Assembly: GCF_024721175.1 (NCBI RefSeq)
Contig: NZ_CP099399.1
Location: forward strand, 3,038,001-3,102,000
Reading direction: 5' to 3'
Length of the DNA stretch: 64,000 nucleotides
Source of the DNA: Rhizobium sp. Pop5
Lineage (GTDB): Bacteria > Pseudomonadota > Alphaproteobacteria > Rhizobiales > Rhizobiaceae
The position numbers and the translations under genes are program-made. Below the pieces are notes generated by a model that saw only the letters and a program-made list of their open reading frames with translations, did not search any database and was not told where the DNA came from. This document shows, one piece after another, positions 54,836-63,257 of the stretch (positions are counted from its first letter, which is position 1; each line of letters begins with the position of its first letter).

Positions 54836-55186
54836 TTACGCCCTTGCGCGGGCGCCGCCGTCACGCTCTTCCAGCGCCGTCGCCCTTGCATATTCCGCCT
54901 GCATCTCTTCGAGCGCCAATTCCAGCGCCTCTTCCTGCATCTTCAGTTCCTTGATCGAAATCTGCAGGTTGTCGGCCCGCTGACGCGCTGCCTTGGCGAA
55001 GGTCGGATAAGCAAAGTGATTCGGGTCGGAAATACCGGACTTCTTTTCCTCGACGACGATCTGGCTCTCCAGATCCTTCGTCATCCGTTCGAATTCGGAC
55101 ATCATCATCTGCAATTGCTGCAGCTGACGCCTTTTTTCGTTCACCTGAAACTCCTTCAGGCGAACGAGACTTTCTCGCGACTTCAT
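54836..55186 (-). CDS. FliJ-like coiled-coil protein
   Basis: Highly charged helical protein of 116 residues (MKSRESLVRLKEFQVNEKRR; QLQQLQMMMSEFERMTKDLE; KELKMQEEALELALEEMQAE), nearly all predicted coiled coil, fitting flagellar export chaperone FliJ. No other flagellar gene is in the window. ATG 55186 has GGGAG eight bases upstream. It is divergent from ctrA; location next to ctrA is seen in related bacteria from memory. A generic coiled-coil protein is the alternative. Confidence 0.65.
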   Translation of the reverse strand: MKSRESLVRLKEFQVNEKRRQLQQLQMMMSEFERMTKDLESQIVVEEKKSGISDPNHFAYPTFAKAARQRADNLQISIKELKMQEEALELALEEMQAEYARATALEERDGGARARA

Positions 55187-55342
55187 ACGCATTACTCCCG
55201 TGATGCGAGACCCCGGCTCAACTTGAAACTGCCCTGCGCGCCGCTTTGACACGGTTTGCTAAAAAATTTCCTGCGATATTAACAAAAACCTACCGCTGGT
55301 AACCTTTCGTTTACGGGCATCGTTAATGATAGAGCGGATGAT

Positions 55343-55357
55343 TTAAGGCTCGGTAAA
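55343..55357 (+). promoter_or_regulatory. CtrA-box-like site in the ctrA upstream region
   Basis: TTAA-N7-TAAA, one base off the TTAA-N7-TTAA consensus, about 270 bp before the ctrA start. Confidence 0.4.
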
Positions 55358-55391
55358 TGCCGCGGCATGAAGTTCGAACCTTTTCATTGGC

Positions 55392-55456
55392 GAGTCGGAT
55401 GAATCACTTAGCGCCTTTTCCTAATGTAGCGGTTGAGGATGGCCTATTTGAGATTC
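55392..55456. promoter_or_regulatory. Cluster of three GANTC sites upstream of ctrA
   Basis: GAGTC (55392-55396), GAATC (55401-55405) and GATTC (55452-55456) are potential CcrM methylation sites. Caulobacter ctrA P1 is controlled through such a site. Confidence 0.5.
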
Positions 55457-55529
55457 CTATTGGAAAACAGAGAAATGGAAAAATTATTTAATAAATTCGA
55501 TACTCCTTGCCAGAGTGAATTAGAATTTG

Positions 55530-55537
55530 TTAACCAT
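55530..55537 (+). promoter_or_regulatory. CtrA half-site TTAACCAT upstream of ctrA
   Basis: Exact TTAACCAT half-site, 87 bp before the ctrA start, suited to autoregulation. Confidence 0.45.
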
Positions 55538-55623
55538 TTCGTGGCAGCTTCCAAATCACGTAGCTTGTTCGGTATCGTGAGTAGGGGCCAGACCACCTTT
55601 CGGCGGCGGTAAAGGGGATAATT

Positions 55624-56325
<702 letters not shown>

Positions 56326-56352
56326 TTTTCCGATCCCCCTTATCGGATAACG

Positions 56353-56382
56353 AAAATCCCGTCTTTTCGGCGGGATTTTTTC
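56353..56382 (+). terminator. Rho-independent terminator of ctrA
   Basis: Stem AAAATCCCG / CGGGATTTT (56353-56379) followed by a T run, 28 bp after the ctrA stop. Confidence 0.85.
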
Positions 56383-56531
56383 GTTCCTGCGGAGCGATAA
56401 GATGCCGTTGGCCGCGAGGGATTCGTGGTGGAACCAGCCTGAAATTCGGCATTGCGATCGGGAAATAGAGGGCGACCCGGCCGAGCGCGCTTGCGCTTTC
56501 GGCATCATGCTCCAGGAAAAGACACCTGCCT

Positions 56532-56894
56532 TTAGGCCGCGATTGCGCGATTTCCGAAGACGGCGGTCAGGATCTTGCGGTCGAAGGGTTTCAGCAGGAA
56601 GTCGGTGGCGCCGGCCCGTTTGCCTGCCATCAGCTTCTTCAGATCCGCTTCGACGACGCAGTAATAAATCTTGACCTCTTTGCCGCCTTCCATGGCGCGG
56701 ATGGCGGCGATGAGCTCGAGCGCGCCTTCCATGCCGGAATCGACGATCAGATATTCCGGCAGCTCCGTCTGGCAGCGCTGCAGCGCCTCGCCGGCATTGG
56801 AAGCCTCGCTGACGAGAAAGTCGAGTTCGGAGAGAATGCGCTTGCCAACCTTGCGGACGATGTCCGAATTATCGGTGATCATGAACCTCTGCAT
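56532..56894 (-). CDS. Single-domain response regulator (CheY-like) next to chpT
   Basis: Stand-alone receiver of 120 residues: MQRFMITDNSDIVRKVGKRI, phosphoacceptor Asp in YLIVDSGMEG, and FLLKPFDRKILTAVF (conserved Lys). The first acidic pocket has Asp8 with Asn9 instead of the usual Asp pair. No output domain. It lies about 120 bp downstream of chpT on the same strand and could receive phosphate from it or be a phosphate sink. It is not clearly CpdR. Confidence 0.83.
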   Translation of the reverse strand: MQRFMITDNSDIVRKVGKRILSELDFLVSEASNAGEALQRCQTELPEYLIVDSGMEGALELIAAIRAMEGGKEVKIYYCVVEADLKKLMAGKRAGATDFLLKPFDRKILTAVFGNRAIAA

Positions 56895-57014
56895 GGCCGC
56901 TCCTTTGCCCTCGCATTCGTCGCAGCGAGGGACCTCTTACAACCATGGATGATAGTTCCATCAGGCTAAGGAATCGTTACCGGACGGGCGCCGACACCCG
57001 TCCGCGCTCCATTT

Positions 57015-57662
57015 TCAGGCAGCTGCGACTACGGCCGTGAACACCAGCTCCTCGGCGCTGGCGCTATGATCGAGCGTCATTCCGCACTCCTCGGCCAGAA
57101 GCACCGTATAATAGGGCTGTATCGAATGGGCGTCGATCGCCTCCTCGATCGTGCCGGTCGATATCTCGACGAATTTCGGCGGCAAGCGCATCAGCTTGCC
57201 CTTGGCCGTGAGCTTGAATTTCGCATCGAATTCAGGATTTTCGAGCGTCACCTCCAGCACGCCGCCGCGCGGAATGGAGGAATAAGCGACGAGGAAGAGA
57301 TTGAGCAGCAGCTTGACACGGTTCTTGGCGACGATGGCGCGCGGCCCATTCCAGATCACCTCGGTTTTCTTCTCGGCGATAGCGAAATCCTTGGCCGCCC
57401 GCTCGGCCTCTCCGGTATCGATCGAGGCACCGACGGAGCCGGACGCGCCGAAAGCGAGACGTGCGAATTTGAGACGGACGGAAGCGTTGAGCGCGCTGGT
57501 GCGGATCAGATCCATGGCATCGGAATCGGCGCCACCCTCATCCAGGAGTTCCAGGCCGTTGTTGATCGCGCCGACCGGCGAGATGACATCATGGCAAACG
57601 CGGCTGCAGAGAAGCGCGGCCAGATCCGGGCCGGACAGGGTGAGATTAGGGTTGTTGGACAT
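57015..57662 (-). CDS. chpT: Histidine phosphotransferase ChpT
   Basis: Protein of 215 residues from ATG 57662 (MSNNPNLTLSGPDLAALLCS); ATG 57665 is equally close to the AGGAGACG site. Phosphoacceptor His24 lies in SRVCHDVISPVGAINNGLEL, followed by a degenerate HATPase-like domain ending LAEECGMTLDHSASAEEL. ChpT passes phosphate from CckA to CtrA and CpdR. It is divergent from eipA with about 180 bp between. Confidence 0.93.
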   Translation of the reverse strand: MSNNPNLTLSGPDLAALLCSRVCHDVISPVGAINNGLELLDEGGADSDAMDLIRTSALNASVRLKFARLAFGASGSVGASIDTGEAERAAKDFAIAEKKTEVIWNGPRAIVAKNRVKLLLNLFLVAYSSIPRGGVLEVTLENPEFDAKFKLTAKGKLMRLPPKFVEISTGTIEEAIDAHSIQPYYTVLLAEECGMTLDHSASAEELVFTAVVAAA

Positions 57663-57768
57663 CATCGTCTCCTGAGGGGCGGCAATCTCATTGCGCCCGG
57701 TAGTATGCTTCATCAAAATTGCGCGAAGTTTGCGATCTTACTCAGCGCCATAATGACACCATATTTGG

Positions 57769-57783
57769 TAAACCGATTGTTAA
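57769..57783 (+). promoter_or_regulatory. CtrA-box-like site upstream of eipA
   Basis: TAAACCGATTGTTAA matches the TTAACC-N5-TTAA pattern with one mismatch, 61 bp before the eipA start and in the chpT-eipA spacer. Confidence 0.5.
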
Positions 57784-57844
57784 GATCATCGGCGCAAAAT
57801 GCACCAATCGCCGCGAGCGGTTACCGCTCTGAGCCAAACGACGA

Positions 57845-58450
57845 ATGGATGACACCATGCGCCTTCGACTTCCGCGCCGCTTCATCGGCTTCTGCAGGCT
57901 GTTTTCGGCCCTCGTCTTCTCCTCGCTCATTGTTGCCGCACCGGCTGCCGCCCAGAGCAACGGCAACGGCCAGTACACGATGCAGGAAATCATCGATGCC
58001 GGCCACTCCTTCTTCGGCTCCGCCAGTGGCGGATTGGCCAAGGTGGTCGAAAGCGCTTTCCAGAAATACGGCCTACCGAACGGCTATATCCTCGGACAGG
58101 AAGGCGGCGGCGCCTTCATCGCCGGCCTCACCTATGGCGAAGGCCAGCTGAACACCAAGAATGCCGGCGAACATCCGCTCTACTGGCAGGGACCTTCGCT
58201 CGGCATCGATTACGGCGGCCAGGGCTCGCGCGTGATGATGCTGGTTTACGATCTGCCTTCCATCAACGGCATCTACGCCCGTTTCGGCGGCGTCAGCGGC
58301 TCGGCCTATGTCATCGCCGGCTTCGGCATGACGCTGCTCAAGAACAACGACGTACTCGTTGTGCCGATCCGCACCGGCGTCGGCGCCCGTCTCGGCATCA
58401 ATGTCGGCTATCTCAAGATCACCAGTACGCCGACCTGGAACCCCTTCTGA
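57845..58450 (+). CDS. eipA: Envelope integrity protein EipA (DUF1134)
   Basis: Periplasmic beta-barrel-like protein of 201 residues with a signal peptide (about 1-36, cleavage after AAPAAA). DUF1134 segments: GYILGQEGGGAFIAGLTYGE, LYWQGPSLGIDYGGQGSRV, MMLVYDLPSINGIYARFGGV and GVGARLGINVGYLKIT. In Brucella EipA supports envelope integrity and its gene is reported as CtrA-regulated (from memory). A CtrA-like box here agrees. ATG 57845 or 57857. Confidence 0.88.
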   Translation: MDDTMRLRLPRRFIGFCRLFSALVFSSLIVAAPAAAQSNGNGQYTMQEIIDAGHSFFGSASGGLAKVVESAFQKYGLPNGYILGQEGGGAFIAGLTYGEGQLNTKNAGEHPLYWQGPSLGIDYGGQGSRVMMLVYDLPSINGIYARFGGVSGSAYVIAGFGMTLLKNNDVLVVPIRTGVGARLGINVGYLKITSTPTWNPF

Positions 58451-58564
58451 GCGGCAAACCCGCAGGAATCGGCCGCCGTTCACATCGGCGGCCTTGCCAT
58501 GCACGCCATGCCTGCTTAATCATCGCGGCTGACCCCTATCAACCTTCGAATCGATGGCCGCGCC

Positions 58565-59725
58565 GTGATCGAATATGCTCTCTTGTTCGGATTGGGCTTC
58601 CTGACCGCGGCCTTCCTCGTCTTCCTGGTCTCACCCGCCGTTCATCGCCGCATTGTCTGGTATACCGAGAACCGGCTGAAGGCGACGATGCCTCTGAGCC
58701 CGCAGGAGGTGCGCGCCCAGAAGGATATGGTGCGCGCGCTCTACGCCGCCGAAAATGCCCGCACCACACAGGATCTTCTGCGTGAGCGCGAGAAATCCCT
58801 GTCGCTCCAGCTGCGCCACGATGCGATCGCCGTCGATGCCGGCAGGCTTGCCGCCGAGATCGGTGAATTGCAGGCTCATATCGGCGAGATGCAGGTCGAG
58901 GCGGCAGAGCAGCGATCGCGTCTGCGCAAGGACGAGAACTATATCAGCCAGCTGAAGACCAATCTGCATATCGCCGAGCAGTCCGCCGCCAACAAGGAAA
59001 GCGAACTGGCGACGATGCGCACGCGCCTGAGCAAGCTCGGCGAACAGGCGGACGGGCTGAGGATCGACCTGGCGGCACGCGAGACCGAGGCTGAAAGCCT
59101 GAAATTCCGCGCCAACGCGCTTCGCGACGAACGCGACACTCTGCGCCAGGACGTCACCCTGCTGCAGAAGCGCGCCAAGGATGCCGAACAGAAGCTGACG
59201 CAGCAGCAGCATATGGTGATCCGTCTGGAGGACAAGGCCGCGCGCGAGAGCGGTTCCGCCGCTGAGAAGGAAACCCTGCTTGCCCGCCGCCAGCAGGAGA
59301 TCGCCAAATTGAAGGATCAGTTGAAGGCTGCCAATGCCGAGATCCGCAAGGTCAATCGGGTGCTGCGCGACGCCGGCCTTGCCAAAATGGCAGTGGATCT
59401 GCCGGCAGAAACGACCGTCGAAGAGACGGCCGAACCCACGCCTGATACTGCCGCCGTCACCGGGCAGATGGCCGATGATGTCCGCCTGCGCAGCGCCGCC
59501 CTCGCCGAGCGCTTGCAGAAGGCAAAGACCGTCACCGCACGTGATGGCGCGATCCGCGAGGAGATCGCCTCGATCGCCGCCAACATGGTGGCGCTGACCG
59601 CGCTCAATGAAGGCCCTTCTTCGCCGATCCGCACGCTTCTGCCTGATGCAGCAGAAAAGAACCCGAACGATCGCGTCAGCCTTGCCGACAGGGCGACCGC
59701 GATCATCGCCAATCCGCCGCTTTAA
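58565..59725 (+). CDS. Membrane-anchored coiled-coil protein of unknown function
   Basis: Protein of 386 residues starting at GTG 58565. One N-terminal membrane segment (about 2-27, IEYALLFGLGFLTAAFLVFL), then a long coiled coil (about 75-270, rich in Glu, Gln, Arg and Ala), then an acidic Pro/Thr-rich linker and a helical tail (about 305-386). The cytoplasmic side probably faces the coiled coil. No enzyme domain is recognised. It may be a structural or scaffolding factor; it follows eipA by about 110 bp. Confidence 0.8.
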   Translation: MIEYALLFGLGFLTAAFLVFLVSPAVHRRIVWYTENRLKATMPLSPQEVRAQKDMVRALYAAENARTTQDLLREREKSLSLQLRHDAIAVDAGRLAAEIGELQAHIGEMQVEAAEQRSRLRKDENYISQLKTNLHIAEQSAANKESELATMRTRLSKLGEQADGLRIDLAARETEAESLKFRANALRDERDTLRQDVTLLQKRAKDAEQKLTQQQHMVIRLEDKAARESGSAAEKETLLARRQQEIAKLKDQLKAANAEIRKVNRVLRDAGLAKMAVDLPAETTVEETAEPTPDTAAVTGQMADDVRLRSAALAERLQKAKTVTARDGAIREEIASIAANMVALTALNEGPSSPIRTLLPDAAEKNPNDRVSLADRATAIIANPPL

Positions 59726-59762
59726 TAAGCTCCGGAGTTCGAACTGAACGAAGCGATAAGCT

Positions 59763-60587
59763 TCAGATCCGCCCCATCGCGGAGGCCATGGAAAACAGCG
59801 CGATCCCCGTCGCCGTCGCCGCGTTAAGGCTGTCGAGCTCTTCCGACTGGGGAATGCAGGCGCTCTGGAAGCGCGCAAGCAGCGCCTCGGGCAAGCCCTC
59901 CCCTTCGGTACCGACGACGAGTGCCATCCGCGGCGAGGGCCGGATGCTGCGGATATCGGTCTTGCCGTGCGGCGAAAGCGTCCAGATGACAAAGCCCCGC
60001 TCGGCAAGCGCCAGCAATACGTCCAAGGCCTTGCCGCCACGGCGATGGGCGACGCTCAGCACCGATCCGACCGAGACGCGCAGCGCCTTGCGATAAAGCG
60101 GATCGCAAGAGGTTTCGTCGAGGAGCACGGCATCGGCCCGGAAAGCGGCCGCATTGCGGAACATCGAGCCGACATTGTCGTGATTGGAAATACCGCAGCC
60201 GACGAGCACCAGCGCCCGTTCCGACAGCGCATCGAAAAGGGCCGCCTCCCCGCGGTCTTCCCGCCGGCCGATGGCGAGAACGCCGCGATGCAGATGAAAC
60301 CCGACCACGCCGTCGAGCACGTCGGCGTCGGCGACATAGACCGGAACATTGCTCGGAAACCGTTCCAGGATAAGCCGCACGCCCTCGACGCGGTTGCGCA
60401 GCAGCAGGATCTTCTCGGCCGCGAAGCCGCGGCCTTCCGCATGCGCCTCGGCAAGCATGCGGAGCACCACCGTGCCTTCGGCGATGAAGCGGTTCTCTCT
60501 GCCCGTCAGATCGCGCTCTTTTATATCGCGGAATTCCGCGATGCGCGGATCGTCGGCACTGTCGATGGCGATCGGAGCGGCAGCCAT
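59763..60587 (-). CDS. SpoU/TrmH family RNA methyltransferase
   Basis: SPOUT methyltransferase of 274 residues. The N-terminal substrate-binding part (about 1-100, RIAEFRDIKERDLTGRENRF) is followed by the knotted domain with CGISNHDNVGSMFRNAAAF (motif 1), VVGTEGEGLPEALLARF (motif 2) and SLNAATATGIALFS (motif 3). It methylates rRNA or tRNA ribose 2'-OH; the exact site is unknown. ATG 60587 has TTGAGG upstream; the frame opens at 60623. Confidence 0.9.
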   Translation of the reverse strand: MAAAPIAIDSADDPRIAEFRDIKERDLTGRENRFIAEGTVVLRMLAEAHAEGRGFAAEKILLLRNRVEGVRLILERFPSNVPVYVADADVLDGVVGFHLHRGVLAIGRREDRGEAALFDALSERALVLVGCGISNHDNVGSMFRNAAAFRADAVLLDETSCDPLYRKALRVSVGSVLSVAHRRGGKALDVLLALAERGFVIWTLSPHGKTDIRSIRPSPRMALVVGTEGEGLPEALLARFQSACIPQSEELDSLNAATATGIALFSMASAMGRI

Positions 60588-60594
60588 GCCGGCC

Positions 60595-60981
60595 TCAATT
60601 GCCCGCGACGGTGACGTCGGCAACGGTGCGGCCGGTCCTGAGGTCGAAGATCAGTGCCTTGTTCTTGCCGTCGACGGTTTCGCCGTAGAACAGGATCTGC
60701 CCTGCCGAGAACGAGGTGGACTGCACCTTGAAGCCGGGCGGCAGCGAAACGGATGCCGCAAGCGGTGCATCCGAAGGCACGCCGGAGGCTGCCGCCGTGG
60801 ACGCCGTGTCCTTCGGCTCGTTGTGCATCGTCTTGTAGACAACCGCGCCGAAGACCGCCATAAGGCTCACGAACATGATGGCGCCGGACACGATCTGCAG
60901 GCGGACCATCTTGCGCCGGACACTTTCCATCGCCGGATCAAGGGGCTTCTCTTCCTGGTCGTCTGGCTCGATCGTCGTCAT
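60595..60981 (-). CDS. Small single-pass membrane protein
   Basis: Protein of 128 residues: acidic N-terminus, one membrane segment (about 28-50, LQIVSGAIMFVSLMAVFGAV) and a periplasmic C-terminal domain (LPPGFKVQSTSFSAGQILFY, then ALIFDLRTGRTVADV). No family recognised. It lies 7 bp before the RNA methyltransferase gene on the same strand, and is divergent from the pseudouridine synthase gene. Confidence 0.78.
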   Translation of the reverse strand: MTTIEPDDQEEKPLDPAMESVRRKMVRLQIVSGAIMFVSLMAVFGAVVYKTMHNEPKDTASTAAASGVPSDAPLAASVSLPPGFKVQSTSFSAGQILFYGETVDGKNKALIFDLRTGRTVADVTVAGN

Positions 60982-61022
60982 CTGTGCGTTCCGTTCTAAA
61001 AATACTTCGGAGAAGAAGCGTC

Positions 61023-62048
61023 TTGAGCGACCCCTTTAAACAAGCAGCTGGCATTAGAAAAGTCCTGACCGCCGATGAAACCGCCGAAGGCCGGCTCGAT
61101 GCCTGGCTGACGGCGCAGGTCGGCGAGGAGTTTTCCCGCAGCCGCATCAAGGCGCTAATCAAGGACGGCCAGGTTTCCATGCGCGGCGAGCCGGTCACCG
61201 ATCCGCAGCGCAAAGTGCGCGCCGGCGACAGTTTCGAGATCACCCTGCCCGAGCCCGAGGACCCGACGCCGCAGGGCGAGAACATCCCGCTTGATATCCT
61301 CCATGAGGACGAAGACCTCATCGTCATATCGAAGCCCGCCGGCCTCGTCGTTCATCCCGGCCCCGGCAACTGGACGGGAACACTGGTCAATGCGCTGATC
61401 CACCATTGCGGCGACACGCTCTCCGGCATCGGCGGTGTGCGCCGCCCCGGCATCGTTCATCGTCTCGACAAGGATACGACAGGCGTGATGGTCGTTGCCA
61501 AGAACGACATCGCCCATCGCCACCTCTCGCTTCAATTTGCCGACCACGGCCGCACCATGCCGCTGGAGCGTGCCTATCAGGCCGTCGTCTGGGGCCGGCC
61601 CCGCACTTTGACGGGCACGGTCGATGCGCCGCTCGGCCGCTCCACCGGCGACCGCACGCGCCGCGCCGTCAAGCGCCCGGACAGCCATGACGCCGACGAG
61701 GCGATCACGCATTACGAGGTGATCGAGCGCTTTCAGGAGAAACCCGACGCCACCGCGCTTGCCTCGCTGGTCGAATGTCACCTCGAAACCGGCAGAACCC
61801 ACCAGATCCGTGTCCACATGGCCCATATCGGTCACCCGCTGCTCGGCGACACAGTCTATGGCGCCGGCTTCAGGACCAAGGCCAATCTCCTGCCCGAAGA
61901 TATCCGCAAGGTCGTCAACCGTTTCGGCCGTCAGGCGCTGCATGCCTTCATGCTGCAGTTCGAGCATCCCCGCACCGGCGAGGTCATGCATTTCGAGGTG
62001 CCGCTGCCTGACGACATGGTGGAACTGGTCGAGGCATTGCGGGGGTAA
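61023..62048 (+). CDS. rluD: RluA-family pseudouridine synthase, RluD type
   Basis: Protein of 341 residues from TTG 61023 (LSDPFKQAAGIRKVLTADET) with GGAGAAGAAG upstream; GTG 60984 is possible. An S4 RNA-binding domain (about 16-85, SRSRIKALIKDGQVSMRGEP) precedes the catalytic domain with PGIVHRLDKDTTGVMVVAKN (catalytic Asp in RLD) and ECHLETGRTHQIRVHMAHIG. It probably makes 23S rRNA pseudouridines 1911/1915/1917. Confidence 0.9.
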   Translation: MSDPFKQAAGIRKVLTADETAEGRLDAWLTAQVGEEFSRSRIKALIKDGQVSMRGEPVTDPQRKVRAGDSFEITLPEPEDPTPQGENIPLDILHEDEDLIVISKPAGLVVHPGPGNWTGTLVNALIHHCGDTLSGIGGVRRPGIVHRLDKDTTGVMVVAKNDIAHRHLSLQFADHGRTMPLERAYQAVVWGRPRTLTGTVDAPLGRSTGDRTRRAVKRPDSHDADEAITHYEVIERFQEKPDATALASLVECHLETGRTHQIRVHMAHIGHPLLGDTVYGAGFRTKANLLPEDIRKVVNRFGRQALHAFMLQFEHPRTGEVMHFEVPLPDDMVELVEALRG

Positions 62049-62097
62049 AGGCGACTTCGGACGCGGCCCTGCGCGCTCACACCTGCGTGAGCGGCAC

Positions 62098-62127
62098 CTT
62101 GAATCGCCGTTTTGCCATACTTATCTG
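62098..62127 (+). promoter_or_regulatory. Possible heat-shock-type promoter upstream of rpoH
   Basis: CTTGAATCG at 62098-62106 and CCATACTTATC at 62115-62125 resemble a -35/-10 pair of the sigma-32 kind, but spacing is a little short. Position fits rpoH, 110-140 bp before its start. Confidence 0.3.
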
Positions 62128-62237
62128 TACATGGACTTAGTGCGGGCTTGGGTAGAGAGCCGCACGTCCCGGTTTGCCTATTTGACGCGGGGGCGCGTTT
62201 CCATCGGGAACCGGAATCCACTTTAGGAGGGTGCACT

Positions 62238-63146
62238 ATGGCCCGAAATACCTTGCCGTCCATTACCGCCGGCGAAGCCGGTCTCAATCGTTATCTCGAC
62301 GAAATTCGCAAGTTCCCGATGCTCGAGCCGCAGCAGGAATACATGCTTGCGAAACGTTATGCCGAGCATGGCGACCGCGACGCCGCCCACAAGCTCGTCA
62401 CCAGCCATCTGCGCCTCGTCGCGAAGATCGCCATGGGTTATCGCGGCTATGGCCTGCCGATCGGTGAAGTCGTCTCCGAGGGCAATGTCGGCCTGATGCA
62501 GGCCGTCAAGAAATTCGACGCCGAGCGCGGCTTCCGTCTTGCCACTTACGCCATGTGGTGGATCAAGGCCTCGATCCAGGAATATATCCTGCGTTCGTGG
62601 TCGCTGGTGAAGATGGGCACGACCGCCAACCAGAAGCGCCTGTTCTTCAACCTGCGCCGGCTGAAAGGCCGCATTCAGGCGATCGACGACGGTGATCTGA
62701 AGCCGGAGCATGTCTCCGAAATCGCCACCAAGCTGAACGTCTCGGAGGAGGAGGTCATTTCGATGAACCGCCGCCTTTCCGGCGACGCCTCGCTGAACGC
62801 GCCGATCAAGGCGGCCGAAGGCGACAGCGGACAATGGCAGGATTGGCTGGTGGACGACCACGACAGCCAGGAAGACGTGCTGATCGAGCAGGACGAACTC
62901 GACACCCGCCGGCGCATGCTGGCGAAAGCGATGAGCGTGCTGAACGAGCGCGAGCGCCGCATCTTCGAGGCCCGCCGCCTCGCCGAGGATCCGGTGACGC
63001 TGGAAGATCTGTCGGCCGAATTCGACATCAGCCGCGAGCGCGTCCGCCAGATTGAGGTCCGCGCCTTCGAAAAGGTCCAGGACGCCGTTCGCAAGGAAGC
63101 CCTGGAACGCGCCAAAGCCGTCCGCGTCGTCGAAGCGACGGCCTGA
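62238..63146 (+). CDS. rpoH: RNA polymerase heat-shock sigma factor RpoH (sigma-32)
   Basis: Sigma-70 family protein of 302 residues. Region 2 is at about 50-120 (AHKLVTSHLRLVAKIAMGYR, GNVGLMQAVKKFD, FRLATYAMWWIKASIQEYIL), followed by the RpoH box QKRLFFNLRRLK and region 4 at about 225-285 (LNERERRIFEARRL, ISRERVRQIEVRAFEKVQ). ATG 62238 has TAGGAGGGTGC upstream; the frame opens at 62112. Rhizobia usually hold two rpoH genes; which copy this is cannot be told here, although length and context suit rpoH1. Confidence 0.96.
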   Translation: MARNTLPSITAGEAGLNRYLDEIRKFPMLEPQQEYMLAKRYAEHGDRDAAHKLVTSHLRLVAKIAMGYRGYGLPIGEVVSEGNVGLMQAVKKFDAERGFRLATYAMWWIKASIQEYILRSWSLVKMGTTANQKRLFFNLRRLKGRIQAIDDGDLKPEHVSEIATKLNVSEEEVISMNRRLSGDASLNAPIKAAEGDSGQWQDWLVDDHDSQEDVLIEQDELDTRRRMLAKAMSVLNERERRIFEARRLAEDPVTLEDLSAEFDISRERVRQIEVRAFEKVQDAVRKEALERAKAVRVVEATA

Positions 63147-63168
63147 TCGGCTGAACGTCAGAATTGGA

Positions 63169-63204
63169 AACGCCCCCTTCCCGGCATGGAAGGGGGCGTT
63201 TTTG
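63169..63204 (+). terminator. Rho-independent terminator of rpoH
   Basis: Perfect 13-bp stem AACGCCCCCTTCC / GGAAGGGGGCGTT (63169-63200) followed by T's, 22 bp after the stop. Confidence 0.88.
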
Positions 63205-63257
63205 TTTCCGTGGTGAGTGCAAGGAAGAGCTATCAGGCATGCCGCCCGCAAGCCAGA

